Shown here piece by piece: positions 41,702 through 51,300 of a stretch of 64,000 nt of DNA. Each line of letters opens with the position of its first letter. Positions within the stretch are counted from its first letter, which is position 1. Origin of the DNA: Actinokineospora enzanensis DSM 44649 (lineage in GTDB: Bacteria > Actinomycetota > Actinomycetes > Mycobacteriales > Pseudonocardiaceae); assembly GCF_000374445.1 (NCBI RefSeq), contig NZ_KB894403.1:396435-460434 (forward strand), written 5' to 3'. A program made the position numbers and the translations under genes. The notes beneath the pieces were generated by a model that was not told the DNA's origin, ran no database searches, and saw only the letters and a program-made list of their open reading frames with translations.

Positions 41702-44245
41702 TCACACATCAAGCAAGTACGAGAAGCGTCGAACCCGAGGAATCCACCGCTGGAACGCGGCAAGATCCGCCAACGTGACCTGATTGGTCACCGGCACCAA
41801 CCCCCGGTGCAACCTCCCCCACTCCCCCGCATCGGCATCAACCACAATCCGAGCACCATCCACAAGGTCAGCGGCAAACGCTGCCCAACTGGACCCGGCA
41901 GGCCGATACAGGAGCCCACCAAGCACGGAACCCCCAGGCCGGGCCGCGAACACCAGCCCCGCCAAAGCAGGCGAAGCGGTGAGAATCCCCAGTAGGATCA
42001 CCACGGCCTGATATTCCCCGGGCCGATCGTTATCCCCGAGAAAGTCATCAGCGGTCGTGAACTCACTGGACCGCAGCATCCGATACACATTCGCCAACCG
42101 CTTCGCCGCCCGCGGCGTCGTGATCAGCAGGTCGAGCGCGTCGAGAAACGCGAGCTCCCCCTGACCAAGACCACGCGGCGGCAGGGTGACCGGCTCCGCG
42201 ACCGACAGATACTCCGGAGTCGGCCTCGGCTCGACCCGATTCAGCCCAGCGCCATGCGGCATGAACATCACCGGCGCCACCTGCTCCTCCACCGGATCCA
42301 CCAACGACCGCAACAACGCGGGCAACCCGCCCCGCCCCATCCGCGGCAGGGTGAACGGGATGTTGATGATCTTCTCCAGGTAGTCCTCCGGCGTGGCCTG
42401 CCGGGAGTCCACCAACCCCGCGTAATGGCCCCGGACCGCACGCACGAGCCATCGTGGGTCCACCCCGATGACCACCAGGAACAGATCCAGCGTCATCAGC
42501 AGGTGGACGGCCTCCAACACCTCCACCACCCGCCCGGGCGGACAGCGGTCGAGATCGTCGATATAGAGGACGATCCGGTCGATGGGCCGATCCCCGGCCG
42601 CCCGCCAGTCGGCGAGGCGGTCCACGAGTTCGTCGAAGTCGCGTCGAACATGGCTGACCGCGGTCAACTGAGGTGTGTAGGCGGCGAGGCGCTCGGTGCG
42701 GAAGGTCTCGAAGCGGAGGGCCGGGTCCAGCTCGACCAGGCGGGCGGTCAGCGTCGACACCCGTTCCACCACGGTGTCGCGCGCGGTGCTGGCGACCCGC
42801 TGTTCGGCCTCGACCTCGCGCAGGCGGTCCAGGGTCGGCTGGATGGCCGCGCGGTCCCGGGCCTCGGTGACCTCCGTCAGCCGGTTGCGCAGGTCGTCCC
42901 GTAGCTCCATCAGGCCGATCAGGCCGTTCTTGGCCCGGCCCGCCCACGCGGCGCTCAACCAGCCGAGACCCAGGGCCGGGCCGAGCGCGGTGAACAGCCA
43001 CGGCGCCAGGAACCCGCCCAGCGCGACCATGGCGGCGATCCCGGCGGCGACCAGCGCGAGGACGGCCTTGCGCTTGGTCTCCGGGGTCTTCACCTCCTGG
43101 TAGTCCCGGTAGATCCCGCGCATGGCCTTGGAGAAGACCTTCGCCCGGTCCACCTCCTCGGTGATGCCCAGCTGCTCCCAGGCCCGGTCGAGCCGGGCGG
43201 CGAGCACGTCCGAGGTGGTGATCGCGGTCAGCACGTCCCGGGCCGTGACGAGGTGTCTGCCCTCGGTCTCCTCCACGACCTTCTCCAGCCGCGCGACCTC
43301 CTCGCTCGCGCGGGCGTTGACCTCGTCCAACCGGGATCGCTCTGTCTCGGCGGCGGCCAGCTCCCGTCCCGCCGCTTCCCGTTCGCCTGCGGGTGAGTCC
43401 GGCGTGCCGAGGCCGTCGAACACGGCGTCGGCGATGCTGGCCCAGAGGTTCGCGTCCGCGTAGTGCCAGGCGTTGAATCCTATGTGGACGATGTGGCCGC
43501 AGTGCTGCTCGGTGCCCTGCAGCGCGGTGATCCGACCGCGCAGCAGGGCCATGAAGTAGCTCTTGCCGGAACCCCAGGCACCGAAAACGCCGACGCACAA
43601 CGGGACCGGGGTGTCCCGGCGCGCGATGACACCGGCGATCATCCGCACGTACGGCATCACGTCGAGACGGTCGGCGGAGGCGTCCAGGGCGATGTCCGCC
43701 TTCACCAGGTCACTGTCGACTCCGCCCGCCAGCACGGCCGGAACGGCAGCGTGTCCGGTATCCGCGAGCAGCTCCTCGGCGGAGGACGAGCGGTCGAACA
43801 ACACGACCCGGCGGAGTATGCCACGCTTGCGATAGGCCACCGCAGCTCGCACGGCGGTCGCCATCTCCCGGAGGGCGACGCTCTTGGACACCTCCCGGTC
43901 ACCGGTCCCGATCAACGGCAGTGCCAGGCCGGTCACGCCGGAATCCATCGCGAGGCGGATCGCGCTCCTCGTGGCGACCGCGATCGGTATGGCCGGGGTG
44001 CTCGACACGATCACCAGCCCCAGGCTCGGAGTCACCTGCTCGAAGAGCGTGCCGTCCGGGGGAAGCCTGGCCACGGCCTTCATGACGACCGGTTCGAGGT
44101 CCGGGAACGCGTCCAGGAAGGATCGGCCCAGTGAGCCCAGGCCCGCGGCCGCGGGGATCACCAGGGCGTCGGTGTCCAATGCCCACGGCTCGGTCGTCAC
44201 CGTGAACTGGACGACGGTGCCGTTGGCCTCACCGAGGGTATGCAC
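41702..44245 (-). CDS. Macro-like domain fused to KAP-family P-loop NTPase
   Basis: The protein has 847 residues from GTG 44245; an ATG at 44347 would add 34 non-conserved-looking residues. Residues about 10-150 resemble a macro-type domain (TDALVIPAAAGLGSLGRSF, VTGLALPLIGTGDRE). A KAP NTPase follows: Walker A GAWGSGKSY (about 222-230), the inserted coiled coil and two membrane helices (about 395-434) that define KAP proteins, and Walker B RIVLYIDDLDRCPPGR (about 558-573). KAP NTPases are membrane-linked and often encoded on plasmids, phages and in defence islands (PifA type). A macro module could sense or remove ADP-ribose signals. The function is unassigned. Confidence 0.8.
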   Translation of the reverse strand: MHTLGEANGTVVQFTVTTEPWALDTDALVIPAAAGLGSLGRSFLDAFPDLEPVVMKAVARLPPDGTLFEQVTPSLGLVIVSSTPAIPIAVATRSAIRLAMDSGVTGLALPLIGTGDREVSKSVALREMATAVRAAVAYRKRGILRRVVLFDRSSSAEELLADTGHAAVPAVLAGGVDSDLVKADIALDASADRLDVMPYVRMIAGVIARRDTPVPLCVGVFGAWGSGKSYFMALLRGRITALQGTEQHCGHIVHIGFNAWHYADANLWASIADAVFDGLGTPDSPAGEREAAGRELAAAETERSRLDEVNARASEEVARLEKVVEETEGRHLVTARDVLTAITTSDVLAARLDRAWEQLGITEEVDRAKVFSKAMRGIYRDYQEVKTPETKRKAVLALVAAGIAAMVALGGFLAPWLFTALGPALGLGWLSAAWAGRAKNGLIGLMELRDDLRNRLTEVTEARDRAAIQPTLDRLREVEAEQRVASTARDTVVERVSTLTARLVELDPALRFETFRTERLAAYTPQLTAVSHVRRDFDELVDRLADWRAAGDRPIDRIVLYIDDLDRCPPGRVVEVLEAVHLLMTLDLFLVVIGVDPRWLVRAVRGHYAGLVDSRQATPEDYLEKIINIPFTLPRMGRGGLPALLRSLVDPVEEQVAPVMFMPHGAGLNRVEPRPTPEYLSVAEPVTLPPRGLGQGELAFLDALDLLITTPRAAKRLANVYRMLRSSEFTTADDFLGDNDRPGEYQAVVILLGILTASPALAGLVFAARPGGSVLGGLLYRPAGSSWAAFAADLVDGARIVVDADAGEWGRLHRGLVPVTNQVTLADLAAFQRWIPRVRRFSYLLDV

Positions 44246-44436
44246 CGCCAAACCGTACAACACACGACAGTCGTGGCCCCGGCGGGTAATCACGGGCTGC
44301 CAAGGGAACCAGCCAGGCTGGGCCGATCGCGCGGGGTGGTGGGGCATTCGAGCGAAGATCAGCTGATCGGGTTCGGCAGGCGGGCGCGCTTTCCTACCCT
44401 TCGGGCGAATGGCGAGGTCGAGTCCGGAGGTGGGAT

Positions 44437-46326
44437 TTGGTCAGGTACATCGCGCTGTCCGCGGTCGTGGTGACCGCGGCGACAGCGGTGGTCGTGGGTG
44501 CGTCGCCCGCGACGGCGGAGGTTCTCGGTGCGGGGCCGGGCGTGGTGGCGGGCAGCTACCTGGTGACGTTGCGGGACACCGCGGTCGACCAGGGGCGGTT
44601 GGCCGCGCGATATTCCGGTGCGATCAGATATCGGTACAACGACGCGTTACGCGGGTTCTCCGTGCAGATGTCCGAACCGGCCGCGCGCAGGCTCGCGGCC
44701 GACCCGGCCGTGGCGTCCGTGCAGCACAACCGGCGCGTGCGAGTGGACACCACGCAGACCTATCCCCCGTCATGGGGATTGGACCGAGTGGACCAACGGG
44801 ATGCCGAACTGGACGACGCGTACTCCTACTCCACCACCGCGTCCACTGTCACCGCCTACGTCATCGACACCGGCATCTACACCGCGCACAACGACTTCGG
44901 CGGCCGGGCCGTGTGGGGCACGAACACCACCGGGGACGGGCAGGACACCGACTGCCAGGGGCACGGCACGCACGTGGCCGGGACGATCGGCGGCAAGGAC
45001 TACGGCGTGGCCAAGGGCGTGCGCCTGGTCGCGGTGAAGGTGCTGGACTGCGCGGGCGACGGCACGACCGAGACCGTGGTCGCGGGCATCGACTGGGCCA
45101 TCGCCAACCACGTGTCCGGGCCCGCGGTCGCGAACATGAGCCTGGGCGGCGACCCGGACGCGGTCCTCGATGCCGCGACCAAGCGGTTGGTCGCGGATGG
45201 CGTGACGACGACCGTGTCGGCGGGCAACAAGAGCACCGACGCGTGCGGGCAGTCGCCCGCGCGGACACCCGAGGCGATCACGGTGGGCGCGACGTCGGAA
45301 GGGGACGAGCGGGCGTCGTTCTCCAACATCGGTACCTGTGTGGACATCTTCGCCCCGGGCGACTGGATCACCTCGGCCACGAAGGGGTACCCGGACGCGT
45401 CGGAGACGTTGAGCGGCACGTCCATGGCGGCACCCCATGTGGCGGGTGCGGCGGCATTGCTGCTGGCGGTCGACCCCGCGACGACGCCCGCGCAGGTCGG
45501 CGCGCACCTGGTGCTGGACGCGACGTCCGGGAAGATCGCCGACGTCGGGACCGGGTCGCCGAACAAGCTGGTGGTCGTGAACACCGGGACGCGGCCGGGG
45601 TATCCGATCGTGTCGAACCCCGGATACCGGGCGCAGCGGACCGGGACGCCGATGACCATCCAGATGACCGCCGCGGGCGGCACCGCGCCGTACACCTGGT
45701 CGGCGACGGGGTTGCCCACGGGGGTTTCCATCAACGCCACGACGGGATTGATCTCCGGGACGCCGACGTCCACCCTGGTCGCCGCGACGGTGGGCGTGTC
45801 CGCGAAGGACAAGGCGAACCGGACGACCACCGTGCAGTTCAAGGCGACCGTGGTGCCGCCAGGGTGGACCTGTCCCACCGGCGGGCAGAAGCTGGTGAAC
45901 CCGGGTTTCGAGAGCGGGGACACCGGGTGGTGGACCAGCGGGTACCTGATCGACCGCTTCACCGGCCCGGACGCACCGCGCACCGGGGTCTACTCGGCGA
46001 GCATCCCGGCGTTCACCGCGTTCGGGGACAGCGTGGTGCCCGATGACGTCAAGATCCCGCTGGAGTGCGCGTGGTCGACGTTGTCGTTCTACGTGAAGGT
46101 CACCTACGAGGAGGCCGTGGACGTCTACGACAAGCTGTACGTGCGGATCGACGGCCAGGACCTGCTTGCCATCCCGGGCAAGGGGGCGCCCGCCGGGTAC
46201 AAGCAGTACACGGTGGACCTCGGCCGGTACGCGGGGCGGACGGTGTCGATCTGGTTCACCAGCTGGGGGGACACGGCCAACATCACGCACTTCGTGCTCG
46301 ACGACGTGGCGCTCAACGCCCGCTGA
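44437..46326 (+). CDS. Secreted S8 subtilisin-like serine protease
   Basis: The protein has 629 residues with a TTG start behind GGAGG (6-nt spacing). It has a signal peptide (1-27, cleavage near ATA), an I9-type propeptide (YLVTLRDTA... to about 103) and an S8 domain with the triad D144 (VIDTG), H176 (GHGTHVAG) and S329 (GTSMAAPHVAG). Residues about 400-480 form a putative Ig domain (GGTAPYTWSATGLPTGVSIN). A C-terminal jelly-roll-like domain (WTCPTGGQKLVNPGFESGD to the end) probably binds substrate. It is a secreted protease of the proteinase-K-like group. It is monocistronic, ending at a perfect hairpin. Confidence 0.94.
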   Translation: MVRYIALSAVVVTAATAVVVGASPATAEVLGAGPGVVAGSYLVTLRDTAVDQGRLAARYSGAIRYRYNDALRGFSVQMSEPAARRLAADPAVASVQHNRRVRVDTTQTYPPSWGLDRVDQRDAELDDAYSYSTTASTVTAYVIDTGIYTAHNDFGGRAVWGTNTTGDGQDTDCQGHGTHVAGTIGGKDYGVAKGVRLVAVKVLDCAGDGTTETVVAGIDWAIANHVSGPAVANMSLGGDPDAVLDAATKRLVADGVTTTVSAGNKSTDACGQSPARTPEAITVGATSEGDERASFSNIGTCVDIFAPGDWITSATKGYPDASETLSGTSMAAPHVAGAAALLLAVDPATTPAQVGAHLVLDATSGKIADVGTGSPNKLVVVNTGTRPGYPIVSNPGYRAQRTGTPMTIQMTAAGGTAPYTWSATGLPTGVSINATTGLISGTPTSTLVAATVGVSAKDKANRTTTVQFKATVVPPGWTCPTGGQKLVNPGFESGDTGWWTSGYLIDRFTGPDAPRTGVYSASIPAFTAFGDSVVPDDVKIPLECAWSTLSFYVKVTYEEAVDVYDKLYVRIDGQDLLAIPGKGAPAGYKQYTVDLGRYAGRTVSIWFTSWGDTANITHFVLDDVALNAR

Positions 46327-46334
46327 CGCACACC

Positions 46335-46364
46335 GGGAACCGGCGGTGCGAGCCGCCGGTTCCC
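46335..46364. terminator. Bidirectional 12-bp stem terminator
   Basis: GGGAACCGGCGG (46335-46346) pairs perfectly with CCGCCGGTTCCC (46353-46364) across a 6-nt loop, between the convergent protease and FAD-protein genes. Confidence 0.85.
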
Positions 46365-46371
46365 AGGTCCG

Positions 46372-47730
46372 TCAACGGCCGCCCAGGGTCAGGTTCACGG
46401 TCTGCCGGTCCGGTGGAGTGGCCAGATAGGACAGTAGATCGGTAGCGATCTCGGTTGCCTGGGCGCGAATCTCCGGGATGGCTGTGGTCTCCCAGAGCGT
46501 GCCGAGCCGCAGCGCACCCAGTGTCCACAAGGGATGATCGGAGAGCCTGCCCCGGGAGTCGGTGTCGAAGCCGAGGCCGTGCGGACCGGGCGTGGTCAGG
46601 CCTGCGCGCAGCAGGCTCGACACCAACGGGTCGGTCACCGCCTTGGGGCGCTTCTGCGGGCCGGTGCAGTTCACCACCGCACCCACGTGCACGAACCGGT
46701 TGCCGCTGAGCCGGATACCCAGACCGGTCGGCGTCGGGGTGGCGTCGAGAACGCCCGCGCGGCGGATGCACAGCCTGCCCGCGGACCGGGCCTCGTGCAG
46801 GCGGTCGGCGACCACCGGCGGCATGCGATGGCGACGAACCTCCCACTCGCGCAGGTAGATGGCCAGGAACCGGTCCTGGTCGAGCGGGGACAGCTCGCGC
46901 CAGACGGTCGAGGTCAGCGGGCGCAGGCCGTCCATGGCAGGCCGCCAGTCCTGGCCGGAGCGCAGGCACGCGCGGATGTGCCGGGTGACCGTGCGGTGCA
47001 GGTCGTCCAGGCCGGCGGCGGTGGAGAGGTCCGGTGGGGCGATGGGTGGCGCGAGCCGGGCGTTGTGCCTGCGCGGCAGGAGACCGTGCCGGGAGACGGC
47101 CGTGATCGTCCGATGTGGACGATCCAGGGCCAGGACCATGTCCGCCATGGTGAGGCCGGTGCCCACCAGCAGCACGTCCACGTCGTCCGGGATGGCGGAC
47201 AGCGCGCCGGGTTGCCACGGGTCCGCGATGAAGCGCGGCGAGTCCAGCAGGGCGGGCGGGGCCCAGGACCGGTCCGGCGGGAACACGCCCAGGGCGAGCA
47301 CGGCCGCGTCCACGTGCGCCCGCTTCCCCGAGGCCAGGGCGAGTTCGAGGGCCAGGCCCGGGTGGACGGCGGTCACGCGGTCGCGCACCCGGTGCAGGCG
47401 GCCGAACCGGCTCCGGCGTTCGGTGGCGGCGAGCACCTCGGTCAGGTAGCGGCCATAGGTGGGGCGGGGCAGGAAGGCCGTCGGCGGGGCGGCGGCCCAG
47501 CGGGCGAAGTGGTCGGGGTCGTCGGGCAACGCGCTCAGCCGACCGGCGGGGACGTTGAGGAGATGGGTGTGGTGGGCGGTCGAGTAGGCGACGCCGCGGC
47601 CGGGGTGCGGGGCGGGGTCGACGAGGTCGATGTGCAGCGGCGTACGGGTGGCGGCCAACAACCGGATCGCGGTGAGTGCGCCCGCGGCCCCGGCGCCGAC
47701 GATCGCCACTCGCGATGTCGTGTGTTCCAT
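46372..47730 (-). CDS. FAD/NAD(P)-binding protein (NAD_binding_9 type)
   Basis: The protein has 452 residues. The N-terminal Rossmann motif VGAGAAGALTAIRLL binds FAD. LVDPAPHPGRGVAYSTAHHTHLLNVPAGRLSAL is the signature of the NAD_binding_9 (FAD-NAD(P)) family. A second nucleotide motif lies at VLLVGTGLTMADMV, and NCTGPQ near the C-terminus closes the fold. These proteins resemble HcrB/SidA-like flavoproteins but lack a defined substrate. It diverges from an Rrf2 regulator with an inverted repeat between, so it is the likely regulated target. Confidence 0.88.
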   Translation of the reverse strand: MEHTTSRVAIVGAGAAGALTAIRLLAATRTPLHIDLVDPAPHPGRGVAYSTAHHTHLLNVPAGRLSALPDDPDHFARWAAAPPTAFLPRPTYGRYLTEVLAATERRSRFGRLHRVRDRVTAVHPGLALELALASGKRAHVDAAVLALGVFPPDRSWAPPALLDSPRFIADPWQPGALSAIPDDVDVLLVGTGLTMADMVLALDRPHRTITAVSRHGLLPRRHNARLAPPIAPPDLSTAAGLDDLHRTVTRHIRACLRSGQDWRPAMDGLRPLTSTVWRELSPLDQDRFLAIYLREWEVRRHRMPPVVADRLHEARSAGRLCIRRAGVLDATPTPTGLGIRLSGNRFVHVGAVVNCTGPQKRPKAVTDPLVSSLLRAGLTTPGPHGLGFDTDSRGRLSDHPLWTLGALRLGTLWETTAIPEIRAQATEIATDLLSYLATPPDRQTVNLTLGGR

Positions 47731-47745
47731 GGGCCCCTCAGGGAT

Positions 47746-47766
47746 AATCCATCAAATCGGTGGATT
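47746..47766. promoter_or_regulatory. Putative Rrf2 operator between FAD-protein and rrf2 genes
   Basis: AATCCA (47746-47751) and TGGATT (47761-47766) are perfect inverted arms with a 9-nt spacer. The flanking AT and TTTAT extend the pairing with one mismatch. The A/T-rich site lies 16 bp before the FAD-protein start, where binding would block its transcription. Confidence 0.6.
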
Positions 47767-47840
47767 TTATAGACCAGGTCGATCATGTTAGTTCCACCCC
47801 GGCGCGGAAGGAAGGGTTCTGGCCCGAGAATGATGAGGAC

Positions 47841-48302
47841 GTGAGGGTGACGGCGAAGGTGGAATACGCGATCCGGGCCTGCCTGCAACTGGCGGCGGAC
47901 GCGGCGGCGGGGCCGGTGACGGCGGCCCGGATCGCCGAGGAACAGGACATTCCGCTGAAGTTCCTGCACGCGGTACTGACCGAGCTCAAACGCGCGCGGC
48001 TGGTGCTCAGTACTCGTGGTTCCGGTGGCGGATTCCTGTTGGCCCGATCGGCCGACGACATCAGTGTGGCCGATGTGTTCCGGGCGATCGACGGCCCCAT
48101 GCTGACCGTGCGCGACCGCGGGCTGTCCGACCTGCGTTATCAGGGCGCGGCGGAGCCGCTGCTGGAGCTGTGGCTGGCGACCAGGACGAGCCTGCGGGAC
48201 GTCTTCGAGCGCACGACGCTGGCCGACATCGTCCGCCGGGAGCTGCCCACGGCGGTCACCGAGCTCGCCGAGCGGTACCGCGAGGACCGCAGGCACGAAT
48301 GA
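47841..48302 (+). CDS. Rrf2 family transcriptional regulator
   Basis: The protein has 153 residues with a GTG start (VRVTAKVEYAIRACLQL). The winged helix-turn-helix has TAARIAEEQDIPLKFLHAVLTELKRARLV and STRGSGGGFLLARSADDISVADVFRAIDGPM, the Rrf2 hallmark. The three cysteines that bind the Fe-S cluster in IscR/NsrR/RsrR are absent (only one Cys, in the first helix), so it does not sense through a classical cluster. An upstream in-frame ATG exists, but the start at 47841 fits the family N-terminus. It probably controls the divergent FAD protein. Confidence 0.92.
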   Translation: MRVTAKVEYAIRACLQLAADAAAGPVTAARIAEEQDIPLKFLHAVLTELKRARLVLSTRGSGGGFLLARSADDISVADVFRAIDGPMLTVRDRGLSDLRYQGAAEPLLELWLATRTSLRDVFERTTLADIVRRELPTAVTELAERYREDRRHE

Positions 48303-48315
48303 ACCCGGACACGAC

Positions 48316-48361
48316 CGAGCGGTGTGGCGGCGGGGCCTGTCTCCCCGCGCCACACCGCTCG
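48316..48361. terminator. 19-bp stem bidirectional terminator
   Basis: A 13-bp perfect outer stem (48316-48328 with 48349-48361) continues into GCGGGG/CCCCGC (48330-48335 with 48343-48348) after one bulged G, closing a 7-nt loop. It separates the convergent rrf2 and subtilisin genes. Confidence 0.9.
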
Positions 48362-48386
48362 TCCGTTACCGCTGTTCAGTTGTCCG

Positions 48387-51300
48387 TCAGCGCAGCTTGT
48401 AGGCGTCGATGACGGTCAGCTCCTCCGTCTGGCCCGCCTTGTCGGTGGCGACGGCGTGCAGCGACACCGTGCCCGGCTGGTTGGGCTGCCACAGGAAGGC
48501 GGTGCCGAAGAGCACCGGCACCTTCTGCCAGGTCTTGCCGCCGTCGTAGGAGGCCTCGACCTTCAGCGTGCGCGGCGCCTGGGTGTCGGTCGACCCCTGC
48601 TGCTGCAGCGAGAACGGCACCGCGAACGGCCTGCCCTTGAGCGAGGTGTTGTTCTGGTCCAGGTTCGGGCTGACCCGCAGCGTGGACAGCACGATCGGGG
48701 TCGTCACGTCCGTGTGGCTCGACGGGAACGTCCAGGACGCGGTGACGTGGGTGGACACGTCCGTGGTCCCCGGCGCCCGGACGACATCCGCGACCAGCTT
48801 GTACGTGCCGTCCGCGGCGGGCATGGCGAAGGTCGCCTGCTGCGTCGGGTCGGTCGACTCGCCCAGCTTCGTGTCGCCCTGGTAGAGCGTGGTGACCTTG
48901 CTCGCCACCGGGGCGTCGCCCGCGTTGCCTGCGCCGTCGCCGAACAGCGACATGGTCCCCCGGAGGGTGTCCTTGGTGCGGTAGATGTAGGACTGGCCCT
49001 TGGGCACCGGCGGGAACGACGGCGCGAACACGCCCTGGTTGTAGGTCTCGCGGTAGTCGTGGCCCGCTCGGTAGCGGCGCAGCGGGCTGATGAGCACGGC
49101 CTCCGGCGTGGTGCCGGTCTTCGGCATCTGCACCAGCTCGGACACCCAGGCCGCGCCGTCCTTCTCGGTCGTGTAGTACTCGTCGCGGGCGAACGGCAGC
49201 GCCGCGGCCTGGTAGCCGGGGTTGGAGTCCATCACGCTGCCCTCGACCGGGAACGGCCCGGCGCCGCGCAGCCCGATGTTGCCCGGGTTGGTGCCGCGCA
49301 GGTCGGCCCGCACGTGTGCAAGGTCCCGCTTGGACGGGTGCTTGTCCAGGCCCGCGGGCAGGCTGCCGTGGCCGAAGTAGGCCAGGCCGTAGAAGTCGCC
49401 GTCGTCGCCGACCCACTGGGACTGGATCTTGTACGTGACCGCGTTGCCCGGGGCGGGGTCGCCGATCGTGCCGGTGAAGGTGCGGGTGATGTCGGTGCCC
49501 GCGAAGCCCGCGTAGAGGTCGCCGTAGTTCAGCGCGACGTCGGCGAAGGTGGACCGGGCGGTGTGGTCCGGCGGGGCGATGCGCAGCTGCTTGGCCTGCC
49601 GGTAGTCGACGGTCAGCTTGGCGTCCGCGGTCACCGTGAAGGTGGGCTGGAACAGCCAGTCGACGTTCTCGCCGACCAGCGCCGAGCTGACCGAGTACTC
49701 GCCCTTGGGCAGGCGCACCCGGCCCGCGGCGGTCACCGGATACCGGTAGGCGCCCGGCGCCTTGGAGATGAAGGTGACGGTGCCGTTGACGGCGGGGTAG
49801 CCGTCGAGGCCGATCTGGTCGACCGTCATCTCGAAGGTCTGCTCCGCGCGGACGAAGGCGATCGGGGTGCGGACGGTGCCCGCTGGTCCGGTCGCGGTGG
49901 CCAGGCCGCCGTAGACGCCCTGCAGCGTGGCGGTGGCCGGGTTCACCGCGTAGGTGGCCGTCGCGGTGCCGCCCGCCGGGATGTCCAGCTTCGACGGGGT
50001 GACGGTGGCCATGCTCGTGAGCTTGCCGTCCGGGCCGAGCAGCACGATCTTCAGGTCCAGCGTGGTGTCGGCGGTGCCGGTGTTGCGGTAGGTGACCTTC
50101 CTGGTGAAGTCCTGGCCGCCGGTGTCCGGCAGCCGCTCCAGGCCCATGTGCACCGAGGCGGGCGAGGAGGAGACCTGCTGGGCGATGGCCGCGCCGACGT
50201 CCACCCGGCCGGTGCCCTCCTGGAAGATCGTCTGCTGCTGGCCGGGCTTGGCGCTGGCCATCAGCACATCCTTGAGCTGCTCGCCGGTCCAGTCCGGGTG
50301 CTGCGAGGACAGCACGGCGGCGGCGCCTGCGACGTGCGCGGCGGACATCGAGGTGCCGGTGTCGGACACGTACCGGCCGTCGCCGACCGAGGCCGCCGAG
50401 CGGGCGGCCACGATGCCGACGCCCGGGGCGGTGATGTCCGGCTTCACGGCGCCGTCGCCGATGCGCGGGCCGCGGCTGGAGAAGCTGGCGATCTTGTCGG
50501 CGCGGTCGACCGCGCCGACGGTCAGCGCGGCGTCCGCGCTGGCGGGCGAGTCGATGGTGCCGGGGTTGGCGCCGCCGTTGCCCGCCGCGACCACGAACAG
50601 CGTGTTGTGCTGGGCGGACAGCGTGTTGACCGCGTCCTCCAGCGGGTCGACGCCGGGCAGGTCGTTGTCGCCGATGCTCAGGTTGACGACCTTGGCGCCC
50701 TGGTCGACCGCCCACTGCATGCCCGCGATGATCCACGAGTCGCGGCTGGTGCCGTTGTCGTCCAGGATCTTGCCGTCGAGCAGGGTGGCACCGTTGGCGA
50801 TGCCGCGGTACTTGGCGTTGTTGCCCGCGATGATCGAGGCCAGGTGGGTGCCGTGGCCGAGCCGGTCGAGGTCGTCGCCGGAGCCGGTGAAGTTCTGCTC
50901 GGCGGCGACCTGGGTGGCCAGGTCGGGGTGGGTGGTGTCGATGCCGCTGTCGAGCAGCGCGACCTTGACCCCGGTGCCGGTGTAGCCCGCGGTCCAGGCG
51001 GCCGGGGCGTTGATCTGCACGGCGCTCTTGTCCAGCAGCGGCTTGCGCACGCCGTCCAGCCACACCTTGCGCACGCCCGGGTTGGCCACCGCGCTCCACG
51101 CCGAGCCGTCCCGGCGGGCCTCGATGGCCGAGCCGTTGACCGCAGCCAGGTTCCGGCTGCTCGCCACGCCCGCGAGCGCGACCGGGGCGATGCCCGGCTG
51201 GTAGGTGACGATCACCGGGAGGGTGGCGCTGTGCGCGTCGTCGTAGCCGTCGGCGAGCAGGCCGTCGATGTCGAACAGCCGCTCGTCCACGCGGCCCTCG

